The translations under genes and the position numbers were made by a program. From the NCBI GenBank assembly GCA_964562015.1, contig CAZLRH010000003.1, positions 1 to 64,000 on the forward strand: a stretch of DNA of 64,000 nucleotides. Reading direction: 5' to 3'. A model generated the notes under the pieces. That model saw only the letters and a program-made list of their open reading frames with translations. It had not been told where the DNA came from and did not search any database. The first letter of the stretch is position 1. Every line of letters begins with the position of its first letter. This DNA comes from CAZLRH01 sp964562015 (GTDB lineage Bacteria > Verrucomicrobiota > Verrucomicrobiia > Opitutales > JABDGR01). This document shows positions 57,504 through 64,000 of the stretch, piece by piece.

Positions 57504-59072
57504 ATGACTAACGAGGCCGAGACCGACCACACTTTGCCCGCGGGGTTCGAGCGCTCGCTGGTGGTGCTGACCATGCTGATGATGTCGCTGATGGCGGCGG
57601 TGGACATGACGATTGTCACCGTGGCGCTGCCCTATATGGCGGGCGGCTTGAGCGCGACGGCCGATGACATCACCTGGGTCGTCACGATGTACACGGTTTC
57701 GCAGGCGGTGGCGGTGGGAATATCCGGCCATATGAGCCGTTGGTTTGGGCGCAAACGTCTGTGTCTGATTGCCGTGGCTGGTTTTGTTGGCTCCTCTATC
57801 TTGTGCGCCCTGGCGCAGGACCTCGGGCAGATTGTGATTTTTCGCGCCATCCAGGGATTTTTCGGCGGCCCGCTGATTCCGGTAGCGCAATCCATCATCG
57901 TGGACACGTTTCCACCGAAGGAGCGGGTGAAGGGGCTGACGCTCTGGGTGCTCGGCGTGATGGTGGGCCCGGCGGCGGGCCCGGCCCTTGGCGGCTGGCT
58001 GGCCGAGCATTTGAATTGGCGGTGGAATTTCTGGGTCAACCTCCCGGTCGGCGCCATCGCGTTTGTTTTAATTCTGCGCCATGTGCGGCCCGTGCCGGCC
58101 CAGCGCGTGCGCACGGACTGGCTCGGCCTCGCGTTGCTTTTTCTTTTCGTGATGGGTTTTCAAGTCGTGCTCGACCGCGGCGACATCGACGACTGGTTTC
58201 AATCGCGCGAACTCGTGCTGCTGGCCATTCTCGCGCTGGCGGCGGGCACGGCCTTTTTCGTGCGCGGCTGGATTATCGGGCCCGCCAATGTCATCAACCT
58301 GCGCCTGCTGGGGGATCGGAATTTTGCGTTGTGCAGCCTGCTGATCACCATCGTCGCGATGGTGTTTTTGGGGCTGCTGGTGCTGACCCCGGAAGTGTTT
58401 ATTAATTTTTTCGGTTGGGAAGTTTCCACCGCGGGCATGGTCATCGGCTCTTACGGCGCGGCGGGTTTCATCGGGAGTATCGTGGGTGGGAAAATCGTCG
58501 CGCGGATTGGGATTCGCCCCGCGATTGTGCTGGCGGGCTTGGGGATGGCGGTGGGGTGGTGGCAATTCAGCCGCCTCAATTTGAACGCCGGCCTGTGGGA
58601 AAGCATGGTGCCGGGCATGTGGATCCAATTTGGCCTGCTGCTGGTGTACGGTTCGCTGGCCTCCCAGGCCTTTCGCAATCTCAAGCCTGAGCAGCGCGAC
58701 GAGGGCGCGGGCCTTTTTAATTTCCTCAAGACGCTGGGTTTTTCGCTCGGGGTGTCGGCGGTGGGCACGCTCATGTACCGCGGCCAGCAGCGGAATTGGA
58801 ACATTTACGGCGGCGAATTGAACTACGCGAACCCGGCGTTGCGCCCCTGGCTCCATGCGCTGGGGGCGAAGACCGTGAATCCGGTCACGGGCGCGCAATT
58901 GAGCCAGCTTTTGCAAAGCCAGACGCAAATGGAAACGTTTATGCAGACTTCGGAAGTGCTCTGCGGCCTCTCGCTCGTCTGCGTGCTGCTGGCGTTTTTT
59001 GTGCCGGGGCAAAGGAAAAACGCGGCGTCGGATCCAAAACCAGGTGCGCTGCCAGCAGGTGAGGCGGCATGA
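57504..59072 (+). CDS. DHA2 family drug/proton antiporter (EmrB-like)
   Basis: 522 residues from ATG 57504. Fourteen hydrophobic helices are expected. Motif A-like GHMSRWFGRKRLCLIAVAGF and motif C-like GVMVGPAAGPALGGWLAEHLNWRW(N)FW are the DHA2 landmarks, and MTIVTVALPYMA opens helix 1 with the conserved D..IV..ALP pattern. With the preceding EmrA-like gene it should form an efflux pump powered by the proton gradient. The substrate is unknown. The gene ends 127 bases before queF, and a short palindrome (59085-59105) lies in the gap. Confidence 0.93.
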   Translation: MTNEAETDHTLPAGFERSLVVLTMLMMSLMAAVDMTIVTVALPYMAGGLSATADDITWVVTMYTVSQAVAVGISGHMSRWFGRKRLCLIAVAGFVGSSILCALAQDLGQIVIFRAIQGFFGGPLIPVAQSIIVDTFPPKERVKGLTLWVLGVMVGPAAGPALGGWLAEHLNWRWNFWVNLPVGAIAFVLILRHVRPVPAQRVRTDWLGLALLFLFVMGFQVVLDRGDIDDWFQSRELVLLAILALAAGTAFFVRGWIIGPANVINLRLLGDRNFALCSLLITIVAMVFLGLLVLTPEVFINFFGWEVSTAGMVIGSYGAAGFIGSIVGGKIVARIGIRPAIVLAGLGMAVGWWQFSRLNLNAGLWESMVPGMWIQFGLLLVYGSLASQAFRNLKPEQRDEGAGLFNFLKTLGFSLGVSAVGTLMYRGQQRNWNIYGGELNYANPALRPWLHALGAKTVNPVTGAQLSQLLQSQTQMETFMQTSEVLCGLSLVCVLLAFFVPGQRKNAASDPKPGALPAGEAA

Positions 59073-59084
59073 CATGAAGGGTAG

Positions 59085-59105
59085 GGACGCCTCTCCGAGG
59101 CGTCC
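59085..59105. repeat. Short palindrome between the efflux and queF genes
   Basis: ggacgcctc (59085-59093) and gaggcgtcc (59097-59105) form a perfect 9-base-pair stem with a tcc loop. The same agggacgcctc motif occurs at 48190-48200. No T-run follows, so it is probably a dispersed repeat rather than a terminator. Confidence 0.55.
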
Positions 59106-59199
59106 GCGTCCGATATCGAACTCCAGCCCAAGCTTGCGCCGGGGGCACTCGTCAATTTACCCTGTGCGCCGGCCTGAATTGCTCGGGCCTTTTTCATCC

Positions 59200-59634
59200 A
59201 TGAAACGCACGGCGGCCAAAAAAATCCCCGGACTGACCCTGCTCGGAAATTCCGGCGCGGCCTTTCCGCCCTCGCCGCGCGAGGCCCGGCTGGAGACGTT
59301 TGCCAATACACATCCTGGCCGCGATTACTGGATTCATCTCGATTGCCCGGATTTCACTTCGCTGTGCCCGGTCACGGGTCAGCCGGATTTTGCGGAAATC
59401 ACCCTTGATTACGTGCCGGATAAACGCTGCCTCGAAACCAAGGCGCTCAAACTTTACCTCGCCTCGTACCGCAATGTGCCCGCTTTTAACGAAAAAGTGG
59501 CCAACGACATCCTCGACGACCTTGTGACGGCTTGCGCGCCGCGCCAAATGAAATTGGTCGCAAAATTTGCGCCGCGCGGCGGGTTGTCGCTCGCGGTCAC
59601 GGTGGAATTTCCGACGGCGGGGAGCGCGCCATGA
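59200..59634 (+). CDS. queF: NADPH-dependent 7-cyano-7-deazaguanine reductase
   Basis: 144 residues from ATG 59200. The type I QueF signature is visible: FTSLCPVTGQPDFAEITLDY with the catalytic Cys, and ETKALKLYLASYRN (family E[ST]K[SA]LKLYL.S.RN). It reduces the nitrile of preQ0 to the amine preQ1, the last step before insertion into tRNA. The stop overlaps the queC start by four bases (ATGA), so the two are translationally coupled. Confidence 0.94.
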   Translation: MKRTAAKKIPGLTLLGNSGAAFPPSPREARLETFANTHPGRDYWIHLDCPDFTSLCPVTGQPDFAEITLDYVPDKRCLETKALKLYLASYRNVPAFNEKVANDILDDLVTACAPRQMKLVAKFAPRGGLSLAVTVEFPTAGSAP

Positions 59635-60332
59635 AGAGGAAGGTGATGGTGCTGGTCAGTGGCGGGATGGATTCCGTCGCGGCCTTGTATGCCGCGCGCA
59701 CGGAGCACGAGGTCGCGGGCGCGGTGAGTTTCGATTACGGGGCGAAACACAACCCGCGGGAAATTCCCTGCGCGGCCTGGCACTGCGCGCGCCTGGGCGT
59801 GCCGCACCGCGTGATTCCGCTCAGTTTCATAGGAGAGCTTTTCGATTCGCATCTTTTGGCGAAGGGTGGGGCAATTCCCGACGGACATTACGAGGAGGAG
59901 ACGATGAAGCAGACGGTGGTGCCCTTTCGCAATGGCATCATGCTCGCGGTGGCGGGCGGCTATGCGGAGTCCATTGGCGCAAACGCGCTCGTCATCGCCG
60001 CCCACGCCGGCGACCACGCAATTTATCCCGATTGCCGCGAGGATTTCATGCGCGCCATGGGCGATGCCCTGCGCCTCGGCACTTATGCGGCCATCGAGCT
60101 GCTGCGGCCTTTCATCCATCTGACCAAGGCCCAGATCGCCGCGCGCGGAGATGCCCTCGGGGTGGATTTTGCGCACACGTGGTCGTGCTACAAGGGCGGC
60201 GAAATTCACTGCGGCACCTGCGGCACCTGCGTCGAACGCCGCGAGGCGTTCATGCAGGCCGGCCTCCAGGATCCGACGATTTATGCGAGTAATGCGCCAC
60301 TGCCGCCCAGGCCCGGGCCAAAACCTTTTTAG
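59631..60332 (+). CDS. queC: 7-cyano-7-deazaguanine synthase
   Basis: 233 residues from ATG 59631. The ATP-pyrophosphatase loop VLVSGGMDSVAALY and the C-terminal zinc cluster (SCYKGGEIHCGTCGTCVERREAF, four Cys) are the QueC marks. Other conserved blocks are SFDYGAKHN and VVPFRNGIMLAVAGGYAESIGA. It converts 7-carboxy-7-deazaguanine with ammonia and ATP into preQ0. The stop lies inside the start of the long inverted repeat at 60331. Confidence 0.95.
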   Translation: MKRKVMVLVSGGMDSVAALYAARTEHEVAGAVSFDYGAKHNPREIPCAAWHCARLGVPHRVIPLSFIGELFDSHLLAKGGAIPDGHYEEETMKQTVVPFRNGIMLAVAGGYAESIGANALVIAAHAGDHAIYPDCREDFMRAMGDALRLGTYAAIELLRPFIHLTKAQIAARGDALGVDFAHTWSCYKGGEIHCGTCGTCVERREAFMQAGLQDPTIYASNAPLPPRPGPKPF

Positions 60333-60591
60333 ACAGAATTAACAGAATTTATTGAATTAGCTCGTACTTACTCAAGCAGGTGGCCTCAACTTTTGGACCA
60401 GGGTGTGTTTTGAAACCCTCAAACAACCCCGGATAACACATATGGCACGGATCAAAAGAATGAAACAATCAACCTGCTGCTGCAGGGACTTCGTGTTATC
60501 GGTGGCATCCGTGGTTTAGTTTTAAGACTGAACCGAGTATCGAATTACTTGGCACGGATCTTCAATTTTGTAAATTCTGTTAATTCTGTCT
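60331..60591. repeat. Long inverted repeat between queC and queE
   Basis: A 21-base arm (60331-60351, beginning agacagaattaacagaa) is exactly complementary to 60571-60591. Inside are further imperfect matches: ataacacatatggcacggat (60433-60452) with sequence around 60492-60512. The whole 260 bases could fold into a branched hairpin. It is the only content of the gap between queC and queE (60333-60619). A related copy lies after queD. Confidence 0.75.
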
Positions 60592-60619
60592 AAAAAACAT
60601 TTCGAATTTTGTCCGGCTC

Positions 60620-61312
60620 ATGTTTATCTCTGAAATATTTCATTCCCTCCAGGGCGAGGGCGAACTGACGGGCATGCCTTCAGTCTTTGTTCGCACCTCC
60701 GGTTGCAACCTGCGCTGCAACTGGTGCGACACGCCTTATGCCTCATGGAAGCCAGAGGGCGTGGAATTGTCCGTGAGCGAAATCGTGCGCCAGGTGGAAT
60801 CGTTTCCGGCGCGGCATGTGGTGCTCACCGGCGGCGAGCCGATGGTGGCGAAGGACATGCATGAGTTGGCTGGCGCCCTCCGGGAAAAGGGGAAGCACAT
60901 CACCATCGAAACGGCCGCGACCATTGCGCCCAACGGCATCGCGTGCGACCTCGCCTCGCTGAGCCCGAAATTGAAAAACTCCGCGCCCGACCATCGTGCT
61001 TCCGACGCCTGGCGCGAGAAACACGAGCAGTTGCGCTGGCAGCCGGCGGTCGTGCGCGAATGGCTCGAGCAGTACCCCTTTCAGCTGAAATTCGTGGTGG
61101 CGCGCCCGGCGGACATCGAGGAAATGCAATTGCTCCTGCATGACCTGCACCGGCCGATTCCGCCGGAAAAAATCCTTCTCATGCCCGAAGGCACGACGAG
61201 TTCCGTGCTGCGCGCGCGCGACGAATGGCTCGTCGACATTTGCAAGCAGCGCGGCTACCGTTACTGCCAGCGCCTGCACATTGCGCTGTTTGGCAATACG
61301 CGGGGAACGTGA
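60620..61312 (+). CDS. queE: 7-carboxy-7-deazaguanine synthase (radical SAM)
   Basis: 230 residues. FISEIFHSLQGEGELTGMPSVFVRTSGCNLRCNWCDTPYA carries the CxxxCxxC iron-sulfur motif of radical SAM enzymes, with the QueE features SLQGEG and WCDT(P/A)YA. VVLTGGEPMV is the second conserved block. The enzyme converts 6-carboxytetrahydropterin to 7-carboxy-7-deazaguanine. It is separated from queC by the long inverted repeat and lies 76 bases before queD. Confidence 0.95.
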   Translation: MFISEIFHSLQGEGELTGMPSVFVRTSGCNLRCNWCDTPYASWKPEGVELSVSEIVRQVESFPARHVVLTGGEPMVAKDMHELAGALREKGKHITIETAATIAPNGIACDLASLSPKLKNSAPDHRASDAWREKHEQLRWQPAVVREWLEQYPFQLKFVVARPADIEEMQLLLHDLHRPIPPEKILLMPEGTTSSVLRARDEWLVDICKQRGYRYCQRLHIALFGNTRGT

Positions 61313-61388
61313 GTTTTTCCGTTCCCGCACCGGGCGGCGCCTCCGTCCACTAAGCACCAAAGCACTACGCACTAAAACTCTTTCCTTT

Positions 61389-61844
61389 ATGCCGTTTCGC
61401 ATCTGCAAGGCCTTTGAAATTGAGAGCGGGCACATGCTCTCGAAGCACCCTGACGTGTGCAAATTTCCGCACGGGCACTCGCGCAAAGTCGAATTCGTCA
61501 TCGAGGCGGACAAATTGAATGCCCACGAAATGGTCTGCGATTTCAAAGTCCTGCGCGAGGCCATCGGCGATTACCTCAAGAGCTTCGACCACGCACTGTG
61601 CGTGAATACCGAGGATCCGAATTTCAAACAACTCAAGGCCGCTTACGGAGAAATGGTCATCGCCTTTGAAAAAAAGGACCCGACCACGGAATTGATTGCC
61701 CAAACGATTTTCGACGTCGCGAAAAAGCGCCTCGCCGCCTACGCCAAAGACCGCAAAGCCAAATATCCCATCGGCCAGAAAATCCGCCTCGTCAGCGTCA
61801 AGGTCTGGGAAACCAGCAGCTCGTGGGCGGAATACGGGGAATAG
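61389..61844 (+). CDS. queD: 6-carboxytetrahydropterin synthase
   Basis: 151 residues from ATG 61389. FEIESGHMLSKHPDVCKFPHGHSRKVEF contains the zinc-binding His residues and the catalytic Cys (C..PHGHS) of QueD. DFKVLREAIGDYLKSFDHALCVN has the conserved D(F)..L......LDH motif, and TTELIAQTIFD the PT.E..A block. It forms the tetrahydropterin used by QueE. With queF, queC and queE it completes preQ1 synthesis from dihydroneopterin triphosphate; folE and tgt are not in the window. Confidence 0.94.
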   Translation: MPFRICKAFEIESGHMLSKHPDVCKFPHGHSRKVEFVIEADKLNAHEMVCDFKVLREAIGDYLKSFDHALCVNTEDPNFKQLKAAYGEMVIAFEKKDPTTELIAQTIFDVAKKRLAAYAKDRKAKYPIGQKIRLVSVKVWETSSSWAEYGE

Positions 61845-61853
61845 CCGCCTGAG

Positions 61854-62014
61854 TTTTTGACAGAATTAACAGAATTTACGGAATTCTGAGCACTGTACTG
61901 TACTGTATCCGCTGCCGGATAGATGCAATTCGCCGCGTTGCGACCGACAGAAATAAAGCTCCAAATGGGATTGGGCGTCCAATTCTCAGAATTCTGTTAA
62001 TTCTGTCCAAAAAC
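61854..62014. repeat. Long inverted repeat after queD
   Basis: The left arm (from 61854, tttttgacagaattaacag) and the right arm (61983-62014) pair over about 20 bases, with an extra inner pairing of gaattctgag with ctcagaattc. The arms are almost the same as those at 60331-60591, and the loop is different. It lies between convergent genes and could stop transcription in both directions, although it lacks a standard terminator form. Confidence 0.7.
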
Positions 62015-62016
62015 TC

Positions 62017-63774
62017 CTACTCATCCGCCAACACGATGTGGGGTTCGAACTGCACCGTGAGACGGTACGGCTGGCCGGGGCGCATCACGAGCGGGTGGTC
62101 GCGCTGGAAGACTTGCAGGTGATGCAGGCTGGACCAGTAAGTGCGGTAGCGCGGGTCCTGGGAGACGGCTTGCGGCTCCGCCCACACGGCTTGGAAGTCG
62201 TCCTTCAGCACGGAGCACCGCAGGCTTTCGGCGCCGAGCGCGAGGGTGGTGCCGATGCGGTAGCGCGAGTGCGGCGAACCGAGCGCGAGCACAAAGCGGA
62301 ATTTGTCGAGCGTCACCTGGTTGCGGACGGTGAAGATGAAATCCGCAGTGACTTTGTTGCCCAGGAAAGTCCACTGCACCTTGGTGGAGCCCAGGCCGGT
62401 GACGAACTGCTCGTCCTTGGTGATGAAATCCGGCTGCTCGTAGCGGAAGAAAAGCGCGTTGCGCAGGCCGAGGCCGGTGGCGCAGCGTTTGCCGTAAAAC
62501 GACGGCACGATGACTTTGTCGCCAAACGTCAACTCCGGCTGCAAAATCGGCAGATACATGCCGACGGGCCAGTCGAACACCCCCGGCGAGTGCGGGAACG
62601 CCAGCGAATCCGAGTGCTTGTGCTCGCCGCCGCTCAGCAGCGGAATGGTGACGTGCAGGCCGCTGTCGGAGTCCTGATAAATGAAGAGACCCTGCTCCTT
62701 GCGGTGCGATTGGTCATAGATAACCCACCGGCCGGTGGTTTTCTGGCCGGTGAATTTCGGCGTCATCTGGCCGCCGATGGCACGGGCCAGGCGCGCCCAT
62801 TGGCTCAGGTAGCGCGCGGCGTCAAAGCTCGCCATGCGGGTCGGATGGCTGTCCAAAGCGGCGCGCTCGTTATCGCGGATGACGAGGAAGCCGTGTTCCT
62901 GGTCGAGGTAGGTCGCGAAGAAAAAGTGGAACAGCCGGCGCAGGATGTCGAAAAATAGCGGTTTTTGGTCTTCAGTGATCCAGCCGTCGCGCATGGCTTG
63001 GAGAATGAGGCTGATGCAGTGCATCTGTCCGTAAGCGCCGATGCCGCGGCCGTAATTCCAGCCCAAGCCGTCCTGGCGCACCATGTCGGGCAGGATGCGA
63101 AGGTATTTCTCGGCGTGGGTGCGCAGGCTGGGCAGCTTGCGCTCGCGCAGGTGCATGTTGGCGTGCAACTGCAAAGCCTGGCGGATGAAGACAAACGAAA
63201 GGATGCCGTAAATATCGTAACACCCGCCAAAGCCGGTGGGATGATCGTCAAAATAGCCGCCGGAGGAGTTTTCGTGGATGCGTTCGAGAAAGCGGTCGAT
63301 CAGCTTGCTCGTTTCATCTTTTTTGGAAAGGCCCAGGGAGAAACGGGCGACGGATTTGGCGATGTTGAAGGCCTGAAAGTGGTTGTCGTAGTCCGTGCGG
63401 GCCAGGAGGCGGCGGTCCAGCTTCTGGCGGGTTTCCTCAAACAGACGCTCCCAGACCGGATTGCGGTCCTTGGCGCAGCCAAAGGACAGCAGGCCTAACG
63501 CGCAGTAGGCCAGGCCGTTTTCCGTCTCCTCGGACGTGAAGGCCTGGGCCGTGACGGTCCGGGCCGCCAGATCGACGAGGTCGTACTGGCCGAGCTTGGG
63601 CTCTGCGGTGGCGCGGAAGTACTCGCCGATGGCCAAGGCGGCATGACCGGGCTCATCAGGCCGGCTGGCTTCGCCCGGCACAGGGGCGATGGAGCCATCG
63701 GGATTGATTGCGTCGAGATTGTGGCCCAGGATGGAACGGGCCATGTCGAGACACTGGGCGGCAAAGTTTTGCAT
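62017..63774 (-). CDS. Uncharacterised 585-residue protein, possibly alpha-toroid fold
   Basis: 585 residues starting MQNFAAQCLDMARSILGHNL. The first 330 residues are helix-rich with repeated W/Y-rich segments (LGWNYGRGIGAYGQMHCISL, FFFATYLDQEHGFLVIRDNE) that suggest an (alpha/alpha) barrel, as in glycoside-type lyases and DUF2264-like proteins. The second part is beta-rich (GLFIYQDSDSGLHVTIPLLSGGEHKHSDSLAFPHSPGVFDWP) and ends with a strand-rich domain. This is reminiscent of heparinase II/alginate lyase architecture, but no catalytic motif could be confirmed. No signal peptide was found. The assignment is tentative. Confidence 0.5.
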   Translation of the reverse strand: MQNFAAQCLDMARSILGHNLDAINPDGSIAPVPGEASRPDEPGHAALAIGEYFRATAEPKLGQYDLVDLAARTVTAQAFTSEETENGLAYCALGLLSFGCAKDRNPVWERLFEETRQKLDRRLLARTDYDNHFQAFNIAKSVARFSLGLSKKDETSKLIDRFLERIHENSSGGYFDDHPTGFGGCYDIYGILSFVFIRQALQLHANMHLRERKLPSLRTHAEKYLRILPDMVRQDGLGWNYGRGIGAYGQMHCISLILQAMRDGWITEDQKPLFFDILRRLFHFFFATYLDQEHGFLVIRDNERAALDSHPTRMASFDAARYLSQWARLARAIGGQMTPKFTGQKTTGRWVIYDQSHRKEQGLFIYQDSDSGLHVTIPLLSGGEHKHSDSLAFPHSPGVFDWPVGMYLPILQPELTFGDKVIVPSFYGKRCATGLGLRNALFFRYEQPDFITKDEQFVTGLGSTKVQWTFLGNKVTADFIFTVRNQVTLDKFRFVLALGSPHSRYRIGTTLALGAESLRCSVLKDDFQAVWAEPQAVSQDPRYRTYWSSLHHLQVFQRDHPLVMRPGQPYRLTVQFEPHIVLADE

Positions 63775-64000
63775 TCGATTCGCTACCGCTGCTGCGAGAC
63801 GCGAGCAGAGGTGGATGTGTGCATTTGCGCGCGGGCTTTGTCAATCGCGTAATTCCCCAAAATAACGTTCGCCGGGGCCGGGCAACTATTTCCACCCGGC
63901 CCCGCTTTCAGGATTGTCACGCAGCGGCAAAAGGTTAGACTCTGCCAAAACTTGGCGCGTGCCAGGCCGCTTTGCCGTTACGATTCAGGCTTTTCAGGGA
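63775..64000. other. Gene-free end of the window with a GC hairpin
   Basis: No gene with recognisable features is seen in these 226 bases. A perfect 10-base-pair stem (63873-63882 with 63895-63904, cggggccggg) around a 12-base loop is a terminator-like structure, but the following ctttcagg has only a short T-run. It may end a transcript coming from outside the window or belong to the upstream region of the minus-strand gene. Confidence 0.4.

Noticed and set aside
59073..59199. preQ1 riboswitch ahead of queF
   Set aside because: The upstream region has only a 9-bp palindrome. The short preQ1-I hairpin with its A-rich tail is not seen near the start codon.

Overview
The window (about 60% G+C) opens with the 3' end of a 23S rRNA gene, a 5S rRNA gene and their terminator, then carries roughly 60 protein genes. 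The gene families point to a member of the Verrucomicrobiota, most likely near the Opitutales/Opitutaceae. The evidence is family-level only: a Ser/Thr kinase with an N-terminal zinc ribbon beside an ECF sigma factor, a PEP-CTERM protein, a protein with autotransporter-type beta-strand repeats, DUF5069, a stand-alone family B DNA polymerase, a PadR/permease-prefix operon and abundant REP-like hairpins. Shine-Dalgarno sequences are sparse.

Layout. 1-530: rRNA genes. 594-3769 (minus): a tightly overlapping five-gene cassette (dual-OB protein with a frameshift, two DUF488 rhodanese-like proteins, HicB-like protein, SIR2-like protein) that looks like an uncharacterised conflict or nucleic-acid-modification module. 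3853-12217: a TPR-like protein, a Fic protein that has lost its catalytic His, an ECF sigma/membrane/kinase signalling unit, a MarR-SRPBCC pair and a prokaryotic ionotropic glutamate receptor. 12318-14412: a PEP-CTERM gene pair behind a Fur-like palindrome, a ribbon-helix-helix protein and a type II toxin-antitoxin pair. 14505-19866 (minus): exopolysaccharide tyrosine kinase and export protein, a thioredoxin-like lipoprotein and TatC. 20071-33776: pyruvate phosphate dikinase behind a leader terminator, the PadR operon, Sua5, ribosomal protein S18, an LpxR-like protein, small secreted proteins, a group 2 sigma-70 factor and TrpE.

33940-49592: an AT-rich remnant, L,D-transpeptidase head-to-head with Asd, lipoprotein, DUF5069, transketolase, UppP, a GT39-like membrane protein, an ICMT-like methyltransferase, RpiB, a DedA-rhodanese fusion, a papain-like hydrolase, TrpD and GlmM. 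49597-64000: a beta-strand-repeat secreted protein, family B DNA polymerase, a pepsin-like protein, an EmrA/EmrB efflux pair, the preQ0/preQ1 genes queF-queC-queE-queD separated by long inverted repeats, and an unrecognised 585-residue protein.

Most of the window is ordinary chromosomal metabolism (pentose phosphate, tryptophan, aspartate, cell-wall precursors, queuosine). The accessory material lies mainly at 594-6348 and 12318-14412. The most promising candidate for an undescribed system is the DUF488/dual-OB/HicB-like/SIR2 cassette immediately downstream of the rRNA operon.
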